This document shows, piece after piece, positions 25,592 through 34,331 of a stretch of DNA of 64,000 bases. Every line of letters begins with the position of its first letter. The first letter of the stretch is position 1. The notes beneath the pieces were generated by a model, which saw only the letters and a program-made list of their open reading frames with translations, did no database searches and had not been told where the DNA came from. The stretch spans positions 1-64,000 of the forward strand of contig CALAJQ010000025.1 of the NCBI GenBank assembly GCA_937922785.1. Direction: 5' to 3'. A program made the position numbers and the translations under genes. This stretch comes from an uncultured Acidimicrobiales bacterium. Lineage in GTDB: Bacteria > Actinomycetota > Acidimicrobiia > Acidimicrobiales > SZUA-35.

Positions 25592-25682
25592 ACCCGAACG
25601 CTATCCCAACAACTAGTCTGTGTTAGTCCGTGCCCGTTCTCAATTTGAAGCTGGGCTGCCAAGAAGTGAGAGTGATTTAGTA

Positions 25683-26885
25683 ATGGAGCTGGAAAGCCCG
25701 AGCCGTCAAGCGGCGGCTGAACTTGAACAAGTTCTGTTTGAGATCAAAAAGGTAATCGTTGGCCAGGAACACATGGTCGAACGTCTTTTGGTGGCGTTGC
25801 TAGCACGCGGCCACATTCTGCTTGAGGGCGTACCCGGCTTGGCCAAGACCCTTGCGGTCTCAACACTGGCCAAGGCAATTGGCGGCAGCTTTGTTCGTCT
25901 GCAGTTCACCCCTGACCTTCTTCCTTCTGACCTAGTTGGCACTCGCATTTGGAAAGCCTCCGAGGAGCGATTCGACACCGAATGGGGTCCGGTTTTTGCG
26001 AACCTCGTTCTTACCGACGAGATCAATCGCGCCCCGGCCAAGGTTCAAAGTGCGCTTCTGGAAGTAATGGCTGAGCGTCAGGTTTCCATTGGAGGCGTGA
26101 CCAAGAGGCTGCCTACCCCGTTCTTGGTCTTGGCCACACAGAACCCGGTTGAGTCCGAAGGCGTGTACACCTTGCCTGAAGCCCAGCGAGACCGCTTCCT
26201 GATGAAAGTGACGGTTAGCTATCCGTCACCGGGGGAAGAACTTGAAATCGTCAGACGAATGGGCGTGAATCCTCCCGAAGCCTCAGAGGTGATGTCCATC
26301 GAAGACCTCGAGCGCTATCAGAGAGCTGCCGATGAAGTCTATGTAGACGCAGCCGTTGCCCAGTATGCAGTCGACTTGGTGATGGCCACTCGCGAGCCGG
26401 CCCGTCGGTCTTTGGCAGAGCTTGAACCTCTGATTGAGTTTGGCGTAAGCCCGCGCGCAACGTTGGGTCTGATCGCGGCAGGCAAAGCACTTGCGCTGCT
26501 GCGAGGCCGAACCTATGTGACCCCCCAGGACGTGTTCGACGTGGGCCGCGACGTTCTACGTCACCGAATCATGATCTCCTATGAAGCCTTGGCGAAAGGG
26601 CTTTCGGCCGATGACATTCTGAACAGGATTCTGTCGGTGGTTCCCGCAGCTGAGGTGAGCCCTCGGGAACCAGCTTTCACTGGCTCTGCCCAGAACGGCT
26701 TGCCCCAGCCCCAACAACAGCCCCAACAAGAGACTCAAGTCTCATCGCTAGGGCTCCCTCAACCCCAAGCCCAGCCGCTCCCCCGGTTTGACTCATCACA
26801 ATCACCATCACCATCACCGTCACAAGCGCCAGCGCCCGGCTCGTCCATCTTGCCGCCTCCCCCACAGCAGCCAAATGCTCAATGA
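25683..26885 (+). CDS. MoxR-family AAA+ ATPase
   Basis: MoxR ATPase of 400 residues, a chaperone-like partner of VWA proteins. Walker A is GVPGLAKT (residues 49-56), Walker B is LTDEINRAPAKVQSALLE and sensor 1 is VLATQNPVE. The last 60 residues are a Pro/Gln/Ser-rich tail (QPQQQPQQETQ, SQSPSPSPSQ). ATG 25683 is taken as the start because the conserved region begins soon after; an in-frame GTG at 25620 would add 21 residues. Its last 11 bases overlap the DUF58 gene. MoxR-DUF58-VWA is a standard trio. Confidence 0.92.
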   Translation: MELESPSRQAAAELEQVLFEIKKVIVGQEHMVERLLVALLARGHILLEGVPGLAKTLAVSTLAKAIGGSFVRLQFTPDLLPSDLVGTRIWKASEERFDTEWGPVFANLVLTDEINRAPAKVQSALLEVMAERQVSIGGVTKRLPTPFLVLATQNPVESEGVYTLPEAQRDRFLMKVTVSYPSPGEELEIVRRMGVNPPEASEVMSIEDLERYQRAADEVYVDAAVAQYAVDLVMATREPARRSLAELEPLIEFGVSPRATLGLIAAGKALALLRGRTYVTPQDVFDVGRDVLRHRIMISYEALAKGLSADDILNRILSVVPAAEVSPREPAFTGSAQNGLPQPQQQPQQETQVSSLGLPQPQAQPLPRFDSSQSPSPSPSQAPAPGSSILPPPPQQPNAQ

Positions 26886-27795
26886 AGTCGTTGACGGCTC
26901 AACTCGGGAGATACTTCGCCGGCTAGAACTGGACGTAACACGTCGCCTCGATGGCCTACTTCACGGCGACCACCGAGGACTTGTGCCCGGTCACGGCGCC
27001 GAGCTTGGCGAGACCCGCCAGTACGCCCACGGCGACGATGTTCGCAGAATCGACTGGAACGTTACGGCGCGCCTGCAGGAGCCTCACATCCGTCAGACAA
27101 TTGCTGAACGCGAGCTTGAAAGCTGGCTAATTGTTGACAGATCTGCTCGACTCGACTTTGGAACCACAAGTGTTGAAAAGCGAGATCTCGTGCTGGCCGC
27201 CGCCGGAGCGATGGGCTTCTTGACCAGCGGGGACGGCAACAGAATTGGCGCAATTCTGGCTGGCCGGGGTGAGACTCGGACCATTCCCGCGAAGGGCTCC
27301 AAGAAACACCTACTTCGAATTTTGCATGACATCGCCGACACACCTCGAGGTGACGGTGGAGGTGCTACCGACCTCGGTGAGGCGATACGTCGGTTGCAGG
27401 CAATCAGCAAACGTCGTGGCCTAGTGGTTGTAATTAGCGATTTCCGTGTGGTGCCGGGCTGGGAAGAGGCCATGGGCCAATTGCAAACAAGCCACGACGT
27501 CTTAGCCATCGAGGTAACTGATCCACGAGAGATGGAACTGCCCGACGTAGGGCTGTTGTCTATTGTCGACCCCGCTACAGGACGTGAACGAGAAATCGCC
27601 ACAAACAAGAAAAGCGTTCGTGACGCTTACGCCCAGGCCGCTAGCGAGCGCAAAGAGAAACTGGCCCTTCAGATGCGATCGCTACGTGTTGATCATCTCG
27701 AACTATCGACCGACCGCCCCTGGCTCGATGACATGGTTAACTTTGTTGGTTCGAGGCGAAGTCGCCTTCGAAATCTCAGTGACGGTGCAAGATGA
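26875..27795 (+). CDS. DUF58 domain-containing protein
   Basis: Cytoplasmic DUF58 protein of 306 residues with the family motifs GHGAELGETRQYAHGDDVRR, IDWNVTAR and ERELESWLIVDRSARLDFG; the latter is a VWA-like fold with a partial metal site. ATG 26875 overlaps the moxR stop region. Reading upstream in this frame passes through a His-rich segment that is an artefact of the moxR tail codons. Proteins of this family work with MoxR and BatA-type VWA proteins; the exact reaction is unknown. Confidence 0.92.
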   Translation: MLNEVVDGSTREILRRLELDVTRRLDGLLHGDHRGLVPGHGAELGETRQYAHGDDVRRIDWNVTARLQEPHIRQTIAERELESWLIVDRSARLDFGTTSVEKRDLVLAAAGAMGFLTSGDGNRIGAILAGRGETRTIPAKGSKKHLLRILHDIADTPRGDGGGATDLGEAIRRLQAISKRRGLVVVISDFRVVPGWEEAMGQLQTSHDVLAIEVTDPREMELPDVGLLSIVDPATGREREIATNKKSVRDAYAQAASERKEKLALQMRSLRVDHLELSTDRPWLDDMVNFVGSRRSRLRNLSDGAR

Positions 27796-28766
27796 CGTTC
27801 CTATCCCCAAATCGACTCTGGTTTCTAGCGATCGTCGTACTTTTCGCCGCGGCGTATTTGTTTATGCAAGGGCGACGCAAGTCATACGCGGCCCGGTTGG
27901 CTTCTGCGGAAATGTTCGACTCTGTAATGCCATCACGTCCCGGGTGGCGAAGGCATGCAACCGCGGTGATGTTCCTGACGTCGATGGGTGTTCTCACCAC
28001 CGGCTTTGCCCAACCGGCTCGACAGGTAACGGTTCCTCGGGAACGAGCAACGGTCATCATTGCCATCGACACCAGCCTTTCGATGGAGGCTGCCGACGTA
28101 GACCCCACGCGTTTGATGGGGGCACAAGCTGCTGCTCACACCTTCGTTGACGAGCTGCCGCCCAAGTTGAACCTTGGCGTGGTTGGCTTTGCCGGCAGTG
28201 CGTCTGTATTGGTTCCCCCTACACAAGAACGACTTGGAGCCCATCTAGCGATCGACAATCTCCAACTGGCCGAGAGCACTGCTATCGGCGAAGCAATCTT
28301 CACATCGCTAGACGCAATCCGAAACTCACCAATTATCGGCGACGATGGTGAACCAGCCCCAGCAGCCATCGTGGTTCTTAGCGACGGCGAGACTACTGCT
28401 GGTCGGTCAGATGAAAGCGCCATTAGCGCAGCCCAACTTGCGGGCATTCCAGTTAGCACGATCGCGTTCGGCACTCCGAATGGGACGATCATTTACGACG
28501 ACCCAACAACTCCTCAGGTCGAGCAGCTTGAGGTTCAGGTAGCTGTTGCGGAGGACAACCTCCGCAAAATTGCCGATCAGACAGGCGGCTCATTCTTCCA
28601 GGCTGCATCAATCGTGGAGCTGGAAGAGGTCTATGACAACATCGGCTCCGCCATAGGCTCAGAACAGGTTGACCGAGAAATCACTGACTGGTTCCTTGGT
28701 ATTGGGCTTCTCGCCATGATGGCCTCAGCCATAGCCTCTCTAGCGTGGTTCCAGCGCCTGCCCTAG
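27792..28766 (+). CDS. BatA-like VWA-domain membrane protein
   Basis: Membrane protein of 324 residues. Two N-terminal hydrophobic segments (about 9-25 and 57-75) precede a VWA domain with the metal-site motif DTSLSM at 93-98, GFAGSASVLVPPT and VLSDGETTAGR. A C-terminal helix (FLGIGLLAMMASAIASLAWF) re-enters the membrane. This matches BatA/BatB-type proteins. ATGA overlap with the DUF58 gene indicates coupling. The third gene of the MoxR-DUF58-VWA operon, which ends convergent with smc. Confidence 0.92.
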   Translation: MTFLSPNRLWFLAIVVLFAAAYLFMQGRRKSYAARLASAEMFDSVMPSRPGWRRHATAVMFLTSMGVLTTGFAQPARQVTVPRERATVIIAIDTSLSMEAADVDPTRLMGAQAAAHTFVDELPPKLNLGVVGFAGSASVLVPPTQERLGAHLAIDNLQLAESTAIGEAIFTSLDAIRNSPIIGDDGEPAPAAIVVLSDGETTAGRSDESAISAAQLAGIPVSTIAFGTPNGTIIYDDPTTPQVEQLEVQVAVAEDNLRKIADQTGGSFFQAASIVELEEVYDNIGSAIGSEQVDREITDWFLGIGLLAMMASAIASLAWFQRLP

Positions 28767-28796
28767 AGCGGCGGCCTGCCTAAAGTGGGAAGCGTT

Positions 28797-31700
28797 TCAG
28801 GCGATTGCGGCAGAGTCTGGTGTTGGCTCTCGTAGATCGATAGTTTCAGCAACGGCTTTGTCGACCTTCTCCGAAACAACCTTGGAAGAGCCGCCTGGCT
28901 TCATTGAAACTCCATAAAGAACATCGGCAGCTTCCATGGTGCGCTTCTGGTGGCTCACGATAATTAGTTGAGCCTCGTTGCGGAACTCTCGAACTAGCTG
29001 CAAGAACCGATGCAGGTTCATATCGTCAAGAGCAGCCTCGACCTCATCCATTACGTAGAACGGTGAAGGGCGGCTACGGAACACCGCAAACAGGAATCCA
29101 AGGGCCGTCAGCGACCGCTCGCCACCGCTAAGCAGTGACAGCTTCTTCACGTTCTTGCCTGATGGCTTGGCCTCGATCTCCACACCGCAGTTCAGAGGAT
29201 CCTCGACGTTGGTCAGCTTTAGTTCGCCCTTACCTCCTGGGAAGAGGGTGGAGAACAACGAGGTGAAGTTCTTGGCCACATCGGCATAGGCCTCATCGAA
29301 TACCCGAACAATTTCGTCGTCGATATCGCGAATGAGTTTCTGCAGATCTCTTCGTGTCGACTTCACATCGTCAACCTGGCCGGTTAGGAACTCATGGCGC
29401 TCGCTTAGTTCGGTGAATTCGTCCAATGCAAGCGGGTTGATGGGACCCATTAGGCGCAGTTCTTGCTCGAGGTCTGTGGCCCTGGACTCTGGCGTTGACC
29501 CTTCTGGAACTTCGGGACGGCCCGTGGTGGCGGCCACTTCGGGTTCGCTGTTCAGGTCCGTCCGGATGGACTTAACCAAAGTCTCTAGGCGAACTTTGTT
29601 CTCCGCGTCGGTTAACTCAAGGCGGTTGCTGCGCTCGTTAACTTGGGTCAAGTCTCGGGCCGCGACTTCACGTTGTCGACGCAACCCAGTGAGCGACTCG
29701 CTAACCGTTCTGGATGCGGTCGATTGGACATCTTGTTCCGCTGTGAGAAGTCCGAGCCAACCTTCGGCCTTGATAAGACTGTTGGACAACTTGGCTTTTA
29801 GATCTCTTACTACGCCTAGTTTGTTCTCGAGGCGCTCTCGCCTGCCTCGGGCCTCGGCTCGTTCAGCGGTGAGGCGTTCCAGCCGGCTTTCAATCTCTTC
29901 ACCTCGGCGTCGCAACACCTCAGTACGTTCGGTGTAACCGGCAGCGATGGCCTTCAGGTCAGCTTGACGGCTGGCCAGATCCTGTTGACGGGCCTCAATG
30001 CCGTTACGGCCTTCGGCCATTGCCTGAACAACTCGATTGTGATCAAGCTCCAGCTCTTCAAGTTCTGGAAGCTGCGCCTGAAGCACTGACAACTCTGCTT
30101 CCTCGCTTTCGCGGCGAGTGTCGAGCTCTCCAACCTGCGCGTTCAGATTGGCAACTTCAGTTTCGAGTTCACCTATCTCAGAGCCTGTCCGCTCAAGAGT
30201 TGACTCGGCCGACTTGACCTGAGCTTGACCGTCACGCAGTTCGCTTTGCAGCAGATCTCGGCTAGCGACCGCGGCAATCAGGTCCTCTTGGGCTTGAGTG
30301 GCTTGACCAATCGCCGTTGCCGCAGCTTCGGTTGCATGAGCTGCGTTGGCTGTGGCCTCTTCCATTGCAACTCGAGTTGCGCCGGCTCCCGGTTTCCCGA
30401 TTCGCCAGCCCGTGGGTGCAAACCTGTCTCCAGACTTTGTCACCACTACTGAGCCGGGATTTCCAACGGCTAGGTCGATCGCTTCTCGCCAATCGCCTTC
30501 GACTGCGACGGCGTGACCCAACAGGGCATCTAGCAACGGGTTCAGCTCATCATTGAGGGCGCTGACTTTGTCACGGACTGCGATGCCAAAGCCCAGAGAT
30601 GGGCGGGGCACAACACCCGCTAGAAGCGTCAAGACTCCGCCGGTCAGATCAGCCTCGGACAAGGCCTCGAGTGCGCTGCGGCCGTGACCGACTCCTTTAA
30701 CAACAACAGCAGAGAGCGCATCGCCAAAGGCGGCCTCCACTGCGCTTTCCCAGCCTTCATCAATCTGGACCAGGTCCAGTAGCGTTCCGAGCACACCGTC
30801 GGCTGCGGCCAGTGCGTCAACCCCGGCAAGGCTTCTGGCGTCTTCCAACGCCTGGGCGAGGGCATCGGCTCGGGCCTGCCAACGCGAAACCTCTGCGTCA
30901 GCCGCCCGTCGTTCCTCGGCAGCGCGCTCAACCGCTGCCTCAGCGTCAGCAACCGCAGCCAAGGCTGTTTCGATCTGTGGTTCAAGCTCTTTCAGCCGCG
31001 GTTGGGTGGTTTCGAGCGCGGCGGCTGCATCGGCTTGATCTGCGGTCAGCCGAGTGATCTTGGCCTTAAGGCTCTCGATCCGAGAACCCAGAGCAGCACT
31101 GGCCTGGCCGTCTCGAGCAGCGGCCGAAATGAGTCCGGCAACCTGTGTGCGAACCTCGCCGGCCTGGAGTGGTGCCGGGCCGATTCCGTCACCCCAGCGA
31201 GCTTCAAACTCGGCTGCGTCACGCTCGATCTGAGCGGCCTCGGCGGCAAATGCCTCGCGTTGAGGAGCAAGTTCCTTAATCTGAACCTCGGCCGCTTGCA
31301 GATCTAGGTTGATCTTGGCTGCTTCTGCTTCAAGGGAAGCAACAACTCCATCATCTACTGCGCTCTGAAGCTCGCCTTCAAGTCTCTGATTTCGCTCGTC
31401 AATTACGTTTGCCTGGCCTCTGATGCGCTCACGCAGACTTGACGCCTTGGAAAGCACCTCTGCAATGTCAGAGCCTCCAAGGCTGAGGAGTTCTTGTTCG
31501 TGGTTGCCAATTTCGTGCTCTAGACGAGCCACGGTCTGGGTTAGTTCTGCCGCAGATTGGCTATATGCATTCCGGTTGCGATCAGAACTGTCTAATTCTG
31601 CCTTGAGGGCCGAATACTCTTTGCCAGCAAGGTGCAGCCTTAACTCCCCCAGCTCTGTTTGAAGCTCATCGTGTCGGCGTGCAGCTTCGGCTTGACGCTC

Positions 31701-32315
31701 CAAAGGGCGCAGCTGTCTGCGGACTTCGCGTACCAGATCGCCAAGACGATTCAGGTTGTCCTCGGTGCTTCGCAGTCGGCGCTCAGCCCGTTCTTTGCGC
31801 TTACGGTACTTGAGGACGCCTGCGGCCTCTTCGATAATGGCTCGTCGTTCTTCGGGACGCGCATTAAGGACAGCGTCGATCTGACCCTGACTGACAATGA
31901 TGTGCTGCTGACGGCCAACGCCAGAATCACTAAGGAGTTCTTGGATGTCGAGCAGACGACACGGTGTGCCGTTGATCGCGTACTCGCTTTCACCAGTTCG
32001 GAACAGAGTCCGGGTGATTTTCACCTCGGTGAATTCAATTGGAAGAACGCCGCTGGCATTGTCGATAGTTAGCGACACTTCGGCCCGACCAAGCGCTGCT
32101 CGGCTTTGGGTTCCGGCAAAGATCACGTCGTCCATCTTTTGGGACCGCACAGCTGACGGCGCTTGGGCGCCCAGCACCCATGCGATCGCGTCAACCACGT
32201 TTGATTTACCGCTGCCGTTCGGCCCGACAACGACAGTTATTCCGCCCTCAAGTTCAAGGGTCGCAGGATCAGCAAAGCTCTTAAAACCTTTGATCTGCAA
32301 TGACTTTAGATACAC
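28797..32315 (-). CDS. smc: Chromosome partition protein SMC
   Basis: Condensin ATPase of 1172 residues that organises and segregates chromosomes. Walker A is GPNGSGKSN (31-39), the ABC signature LSGGERSLTALGF starts near 1062 and Walker B is FYVMDEVEAALDD near 1086. Long coiled coils flank a hinge (about 500-640, with GVLGTLLDLV). GTG 32315 follows a GGAGG ribosome site six bases upstream. It is preceded by the Fpg-like gene and rnc, the conserved rnc-mutM-smc order. Confidence 0.98.
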   Translation of the reverse strand: MYLKSLQIKGFKSFADPATLELEGGITVVVGPNGSGKSNVVDAIAWVLGAQAPSAVRSQKMDDVIFAGTQSRAALGRAEVSLTIDNASGVLPIEFTEVKITRTLFRTGESEYAINGTPCRLLDIQELLSDSGVGRQQHIIVSQGQIDAVLNARPEERRAIIEEAAGVLKYRKRKERAERRLRSTEDNLNRLGDLVREVRRQLRPLERQAEAARRHDELQTELGELRLHLAGKEYSALKAELDSSDRNRNAYSQSAAELTQTVARLEHEIGNHEQELLSLGGSDIAEVLSKASSLRERIRGQANVIDERNQRLEGELQSAVDDGVVASLEAEAAKINLDLQAAEVQIKELAPQREAFAAEAAQIERDAAEFEARWGDGIGPAPLQAGEVRTQVAGLISAAARDGQASAALGSRIESLKAKITRLTADQADAAAALETTQPRLKELEPQIETALAAVADAEAAVERAAEERRAADAEVSRWQARADALAQALEDARSLAGVDALAAADGVLGTLLDLVQIDEGWESAVEAAFGDALSAVVVKGVGHGRSALEALSEADLTGGVLTLLAGVVPRPSLGFGIAVRDKVSALNDELNPLLDALLGHAVAVEGDWREAIDLAVGNPGSVVVTKSGDRFAPTGWRIGKPGAGATRVAMEEATANAAHATEAAATAIGQATQAQEDLIAAVASRDLLQSELRDGQAQVKSAESTLERTGSEIGELETEVANLNAQVGELDTRRESEEAELSVLQAQLPELEELELDHNRVVQAMAEGRNGIEARQQDLASRQADLKAIAAGYTERTEVLRRRGEEIESRLERLTAERAEARGRRERLENKLGVVRDLKAKLSNSLIKAEGWLGLLTAEQDVQSTASRTVSESLTGLRRQREVAARDLTQVNERSNRLELTDAENKVRLETLVKSIRTDLNSEPEVAATTGRPEVPEGSTPESRATDLEQELRLMGPINPLALDEFTELSERHEFLTGQVDDVKSTRRDLQKLIRDIDDEIVRVFDEAYADVAKNFTSLFSTLFPGGKGELKLTNVEDPLNCGVEIEAKPSGKNVKKLSLLSGGERSLTALGFLFAVFRSRPSPFYVMDEVEAALDDMNLHRFLQLVREFRNEAQLIIVSHQKRTMEAADVLYGVSMKPGGSSKVVSEKVDKAVAETIDLREPTPDSAAIA

Positions 32316-32379
32316 GTCTGCCTCCGAAAAACTCCCGCCTGGAGCCTAGATGGAATGGCTGGTCTAAATGGGGATCAAC

Positions 32380-33219
32380 CTAGACCTGAGTGGTGCAGAA
32401 ATAGACAGGCTTACCCTTGAACTGTGCCTTCTTGATTGGCAGGCGAGACCGCTGCGAGAGTTCGCCCTGTTTTTGGTACACGGCCAGGTGTTCAGAATAA
32501 AGACCGACGTTCCCGTTTAGGTCAGCGAACGGGCGATCCTCGAGGTTTGTGCCGCCGTACTTGATGGCGTCGTGCAATATGCCCACTAACGAACGGTTCA
32601 ACCGACGAAGCTCTTGGGTGGAAAGCTCACTCGACTTGCGGTCATACATAAGACCAGCATCAAACAAGATCTCATCGGAGTAAACGGCGCCGATGCCCAC
32701 AAAGACCGATTCGTCAGTCAATAGAACCTTCAAAGGGTCGTTGCGACGCAGCACATGCCGGCCAAAGTCAATCCAAGAAACCGGGCTGGCAAGCAGGTCT
32801 AGGCCTTGGGAAGCAGGGTCAGGCAACACTGAAGCGAGTTCTTCGGTTAGAACCAAAGCAATGTTGCAGGTGCCGTCAGGATCGGCCACACGAAGATCGC
32901 CGCCCTGAGTGAAGGTAATTGTTACCTCGGTGTCGCCGGTCGTCTTGGTTCGAGACGTGCACCTAATCATCGAGCTGTTCTCGCCCAGTTCGATCACCAA
33001 AGAGTGCTCGTTGTTCATATGAGCAATCAGGTGAAGACCTAACCGGTCGACAGTGACAAATTTGGCCCCAATCAGATTCTCTGTGAAGTCTTTCTTGGTT
33101 TTGACTCCGTTTAAGGACTTAAGCGACTTCAGCTCAACCGACTTAACCTTGCGGTTAGCGATTTCGCGCTCAAGATCGCGCCTAAGTACTTCAATTTCGG
33201 GCAGCTCAAGTTTGGCCAT
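32380..33219 (-). CDS. Fpg/MutM-like protein lacking the catalytic proline and zinc finger
   Basis: Member of the formamidopyrimidine-DNA glycosylase (Fpg/Nei) fold in the gene position of mutM. ATG 33219 has an ideal AGGAAG ribosome site and overlaps the rnc end by 14 bases. The start reads MAKLELPEIEVLRRDLE, whereas active Fpg reads MPELPEVE; the N-terminal proline that forms the Schiff base is missing. The His-Met-Lys region is also changed (AHMNNEHSL). The helix-two-turn-helix region (LTDESVFVGIGAVYSDEILFDA) and LHDAIKYGGT remain. In the C-terminal zinc finger the usual CxxC pair is SQRS and only one Cys is left (YFCTTQV). It probably binds DNA or keeps another role without glycosylase/lyase activity. 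Confidence 0.85.
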   Translation of the reverse strand: MAKLELPEIEVLRRDLEREIANRKVKSVELKSLKSLNGVKTKKDFTENLIGAKFVTVDRLGLHLIAHMNNEHSLVIELGENSSMIRCTSRTKTTGDTEVTITFTQGGDLRVADPDGTCNIALVLTEELASVLPDPASQGLDLLASPVSWIDFGRHVLRRNDPLKVLLTDESVFVGIGAVYSDEILFDAGLMYDRKSSELSTQELRRLNRSLVGILHDAIKYGGTNLEDRPFADLNGNVGLYSEHLAVYQKQGELSQRSRLPIKKAQFKGKPVYFCTTQV

Positions 33220-33973
33220 TGCCCACTTCCTCTGATTGTTGGGAATCACCGTTAGACGAGTTTGTCTGGACCGGTGAAATTGCTAGTTCGGACAGAGCAT
33301 GCCACGCCGTAGCCGCCGCACCTTGCTCTGCCCTCTTTTTGGATGTGCCAAGGCCTCCTCCGAAGCCCTTGCCATCCACTACTGCTACTGCGCTGAACTC
33401 CCTGTCATGATCAGGGCCGCTGGCGCTGATCTCATAAGAGGGTGGTCCAAGGCCAAGTTCGGCCGTTAGCTCCTGAAGCCTGGTCTTGTAGTCCTGGCCC
33501 CCAGGGCGTTCTGATCCAGCTGAAATCTCTTCGATTAACAGATCCAAGACGACAGCCCGAGAGACTTCCCATCCCGCATCTTGATGGACCGCACCAATCA
33601 CTGCCTCAAAACCATCGGCGAGGATCGACTCTTTCTGCCGTCCACCAGAGGAATCTTCGCCTTTACCCAGGCGCAGAATGTCTCCGAGCCCTAGCTCAAG
33701 GGCTCTTTCGGCAAGGGCTGCAGTGTTGACCACCGACGCCCGCAGTTTGGCCAATTCGCCTTCGGCCAGCTTGGGGTATTTGGTGTAGATGTGGTCAGTC
33801 ACAGCCAGTCCGAGTACTGCATCGCCAAGAAATTCCAACCTTTCGTTGGACTCGGTATTGGCGTTTTCAGCACAGAAGCTGCGATGGGTTAAGGACAACT
33901 CAAGCAAGGCCGGGTCCTTGAACTGATACCCAAGCCTTACACAAAATTCTTCGACGTTGACTAGCCCCGTCAG
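33206..33973 (-). CDS. rnc: Ribonuclease III
   Basis: Double-strand-specific endoribonuclease for rRNA and mRNA processing. The signature NERLEFLGDAVLG and the second catalytic region (ADGFEAVIGAVHQDAG) are intact, followed by a dsRNA-binding domain (DYKTRLQELTAELG, GTSKKRAEQGAAATAW). The conserved opening (VEEFCVRLGYQFKDPALLE) has no ATG, GTG or TTG before it in frame. I choose CTG 33973, which overlaps the acpP stop (CTGA) and has GGAG seven bases upstream; it gives 255 residues. TTG 33907 is the first common start codon but would cut off the first conserved helix. The C-terminus is Ser/Gln-rich. Confidence 0.9.
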   Translation of the reverse strand: MTGLVNVEEFCVRLGYQFKDPALLELSLTHRSFCAENANTESNERLEFLGDAVLGLAVTDHIYTKYPKLAEGELAKLRASVVNTAALAERALELGLGDILRLGKGEDSSGGRQKESILADGFEAVIGAVHQDAGWEVSRAVVLDLLIEEISAGSERPGGQDYKTRLQELTAELGLGPPSYEISASGPDHDREFSAVAVVDGKGFGGGLGTSKKRAEQGAAATAWHALSELAISPVQTNSSNGDSQQSEEVGNGQT

Positions 33974-34269
33974 GACTGGTCTCCGGCCTTGCCATGGACA
34001 TAATCCACAGCGTCGCGAACACTCTTGAGGTCCTGCAGATCTTCATCTTCGATCCGGAAACCAACGGTTCGCTCTGCGAGCTCCTCTTCAAGTGCCTCAA
34101 CCAGCTCGATTAGGGCCAGCGAGTCAGCGTCGAGGTCATCTGCGAAGGAATCGCCTTCGTTGATTTGGTCGGGTTCAATTTCAAGAATGTCAGCTAGGCG
34201 GTCACGAACAAGATCAAGCACCTCTGCTCGACTCATTGGAGACTGTGACATGTGTGTCTCTGCGGGCAT
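33970..34269 (-). CDS. acpP: Acyl carrier protein
   Basis: Carrier protein for fatty-acid synthesis. The phosphopantetheine serine is in DDLDADSLALIELVEALEE (DSL motif). ATG 34269 follows an excellent GGAGGT ribosome site; two further ATGs lie inside the first 12 codons. The protein has 99 residues, somewhat longer than the usual 75-85 because of the N-terminal extension. It sits with plsX, rpmF and rnc, though a kinase gene separates it from plsX here. Confidence 0.95.
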   Translation of the reverse strand: MPAETHMSQSPMSRAEVLDLVRDRLADILEIEPDQINEGDSFADDLDADSLALIELVEALEEELAERTVGFRIEDEDLQDLKSVRDAVDYVHGKAGDQS

Positions 34270-34331
34270 GCGGGTTACCTCCAGGCCTCAGATCGGCCGA
34301 AATTGTACCCGTTTTATGTGTTAATCAGGCG

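Noticed and set aside
26788-26874. His-rich N-terminus (HHNHHHHHRHKR) of the DUF58 reading frame, as a metal-binding tail
   Set aside because: It comes from reading the Pro/Ser/Gln codons of the moxR tail in another frame; ATG 26875 is the natural start.
30644-30985. Long alternative frames inside smc and several other genes
   Set aside because: Coding strand, conserved motifs and lengths support the listed genes; the others are compositional shadows.
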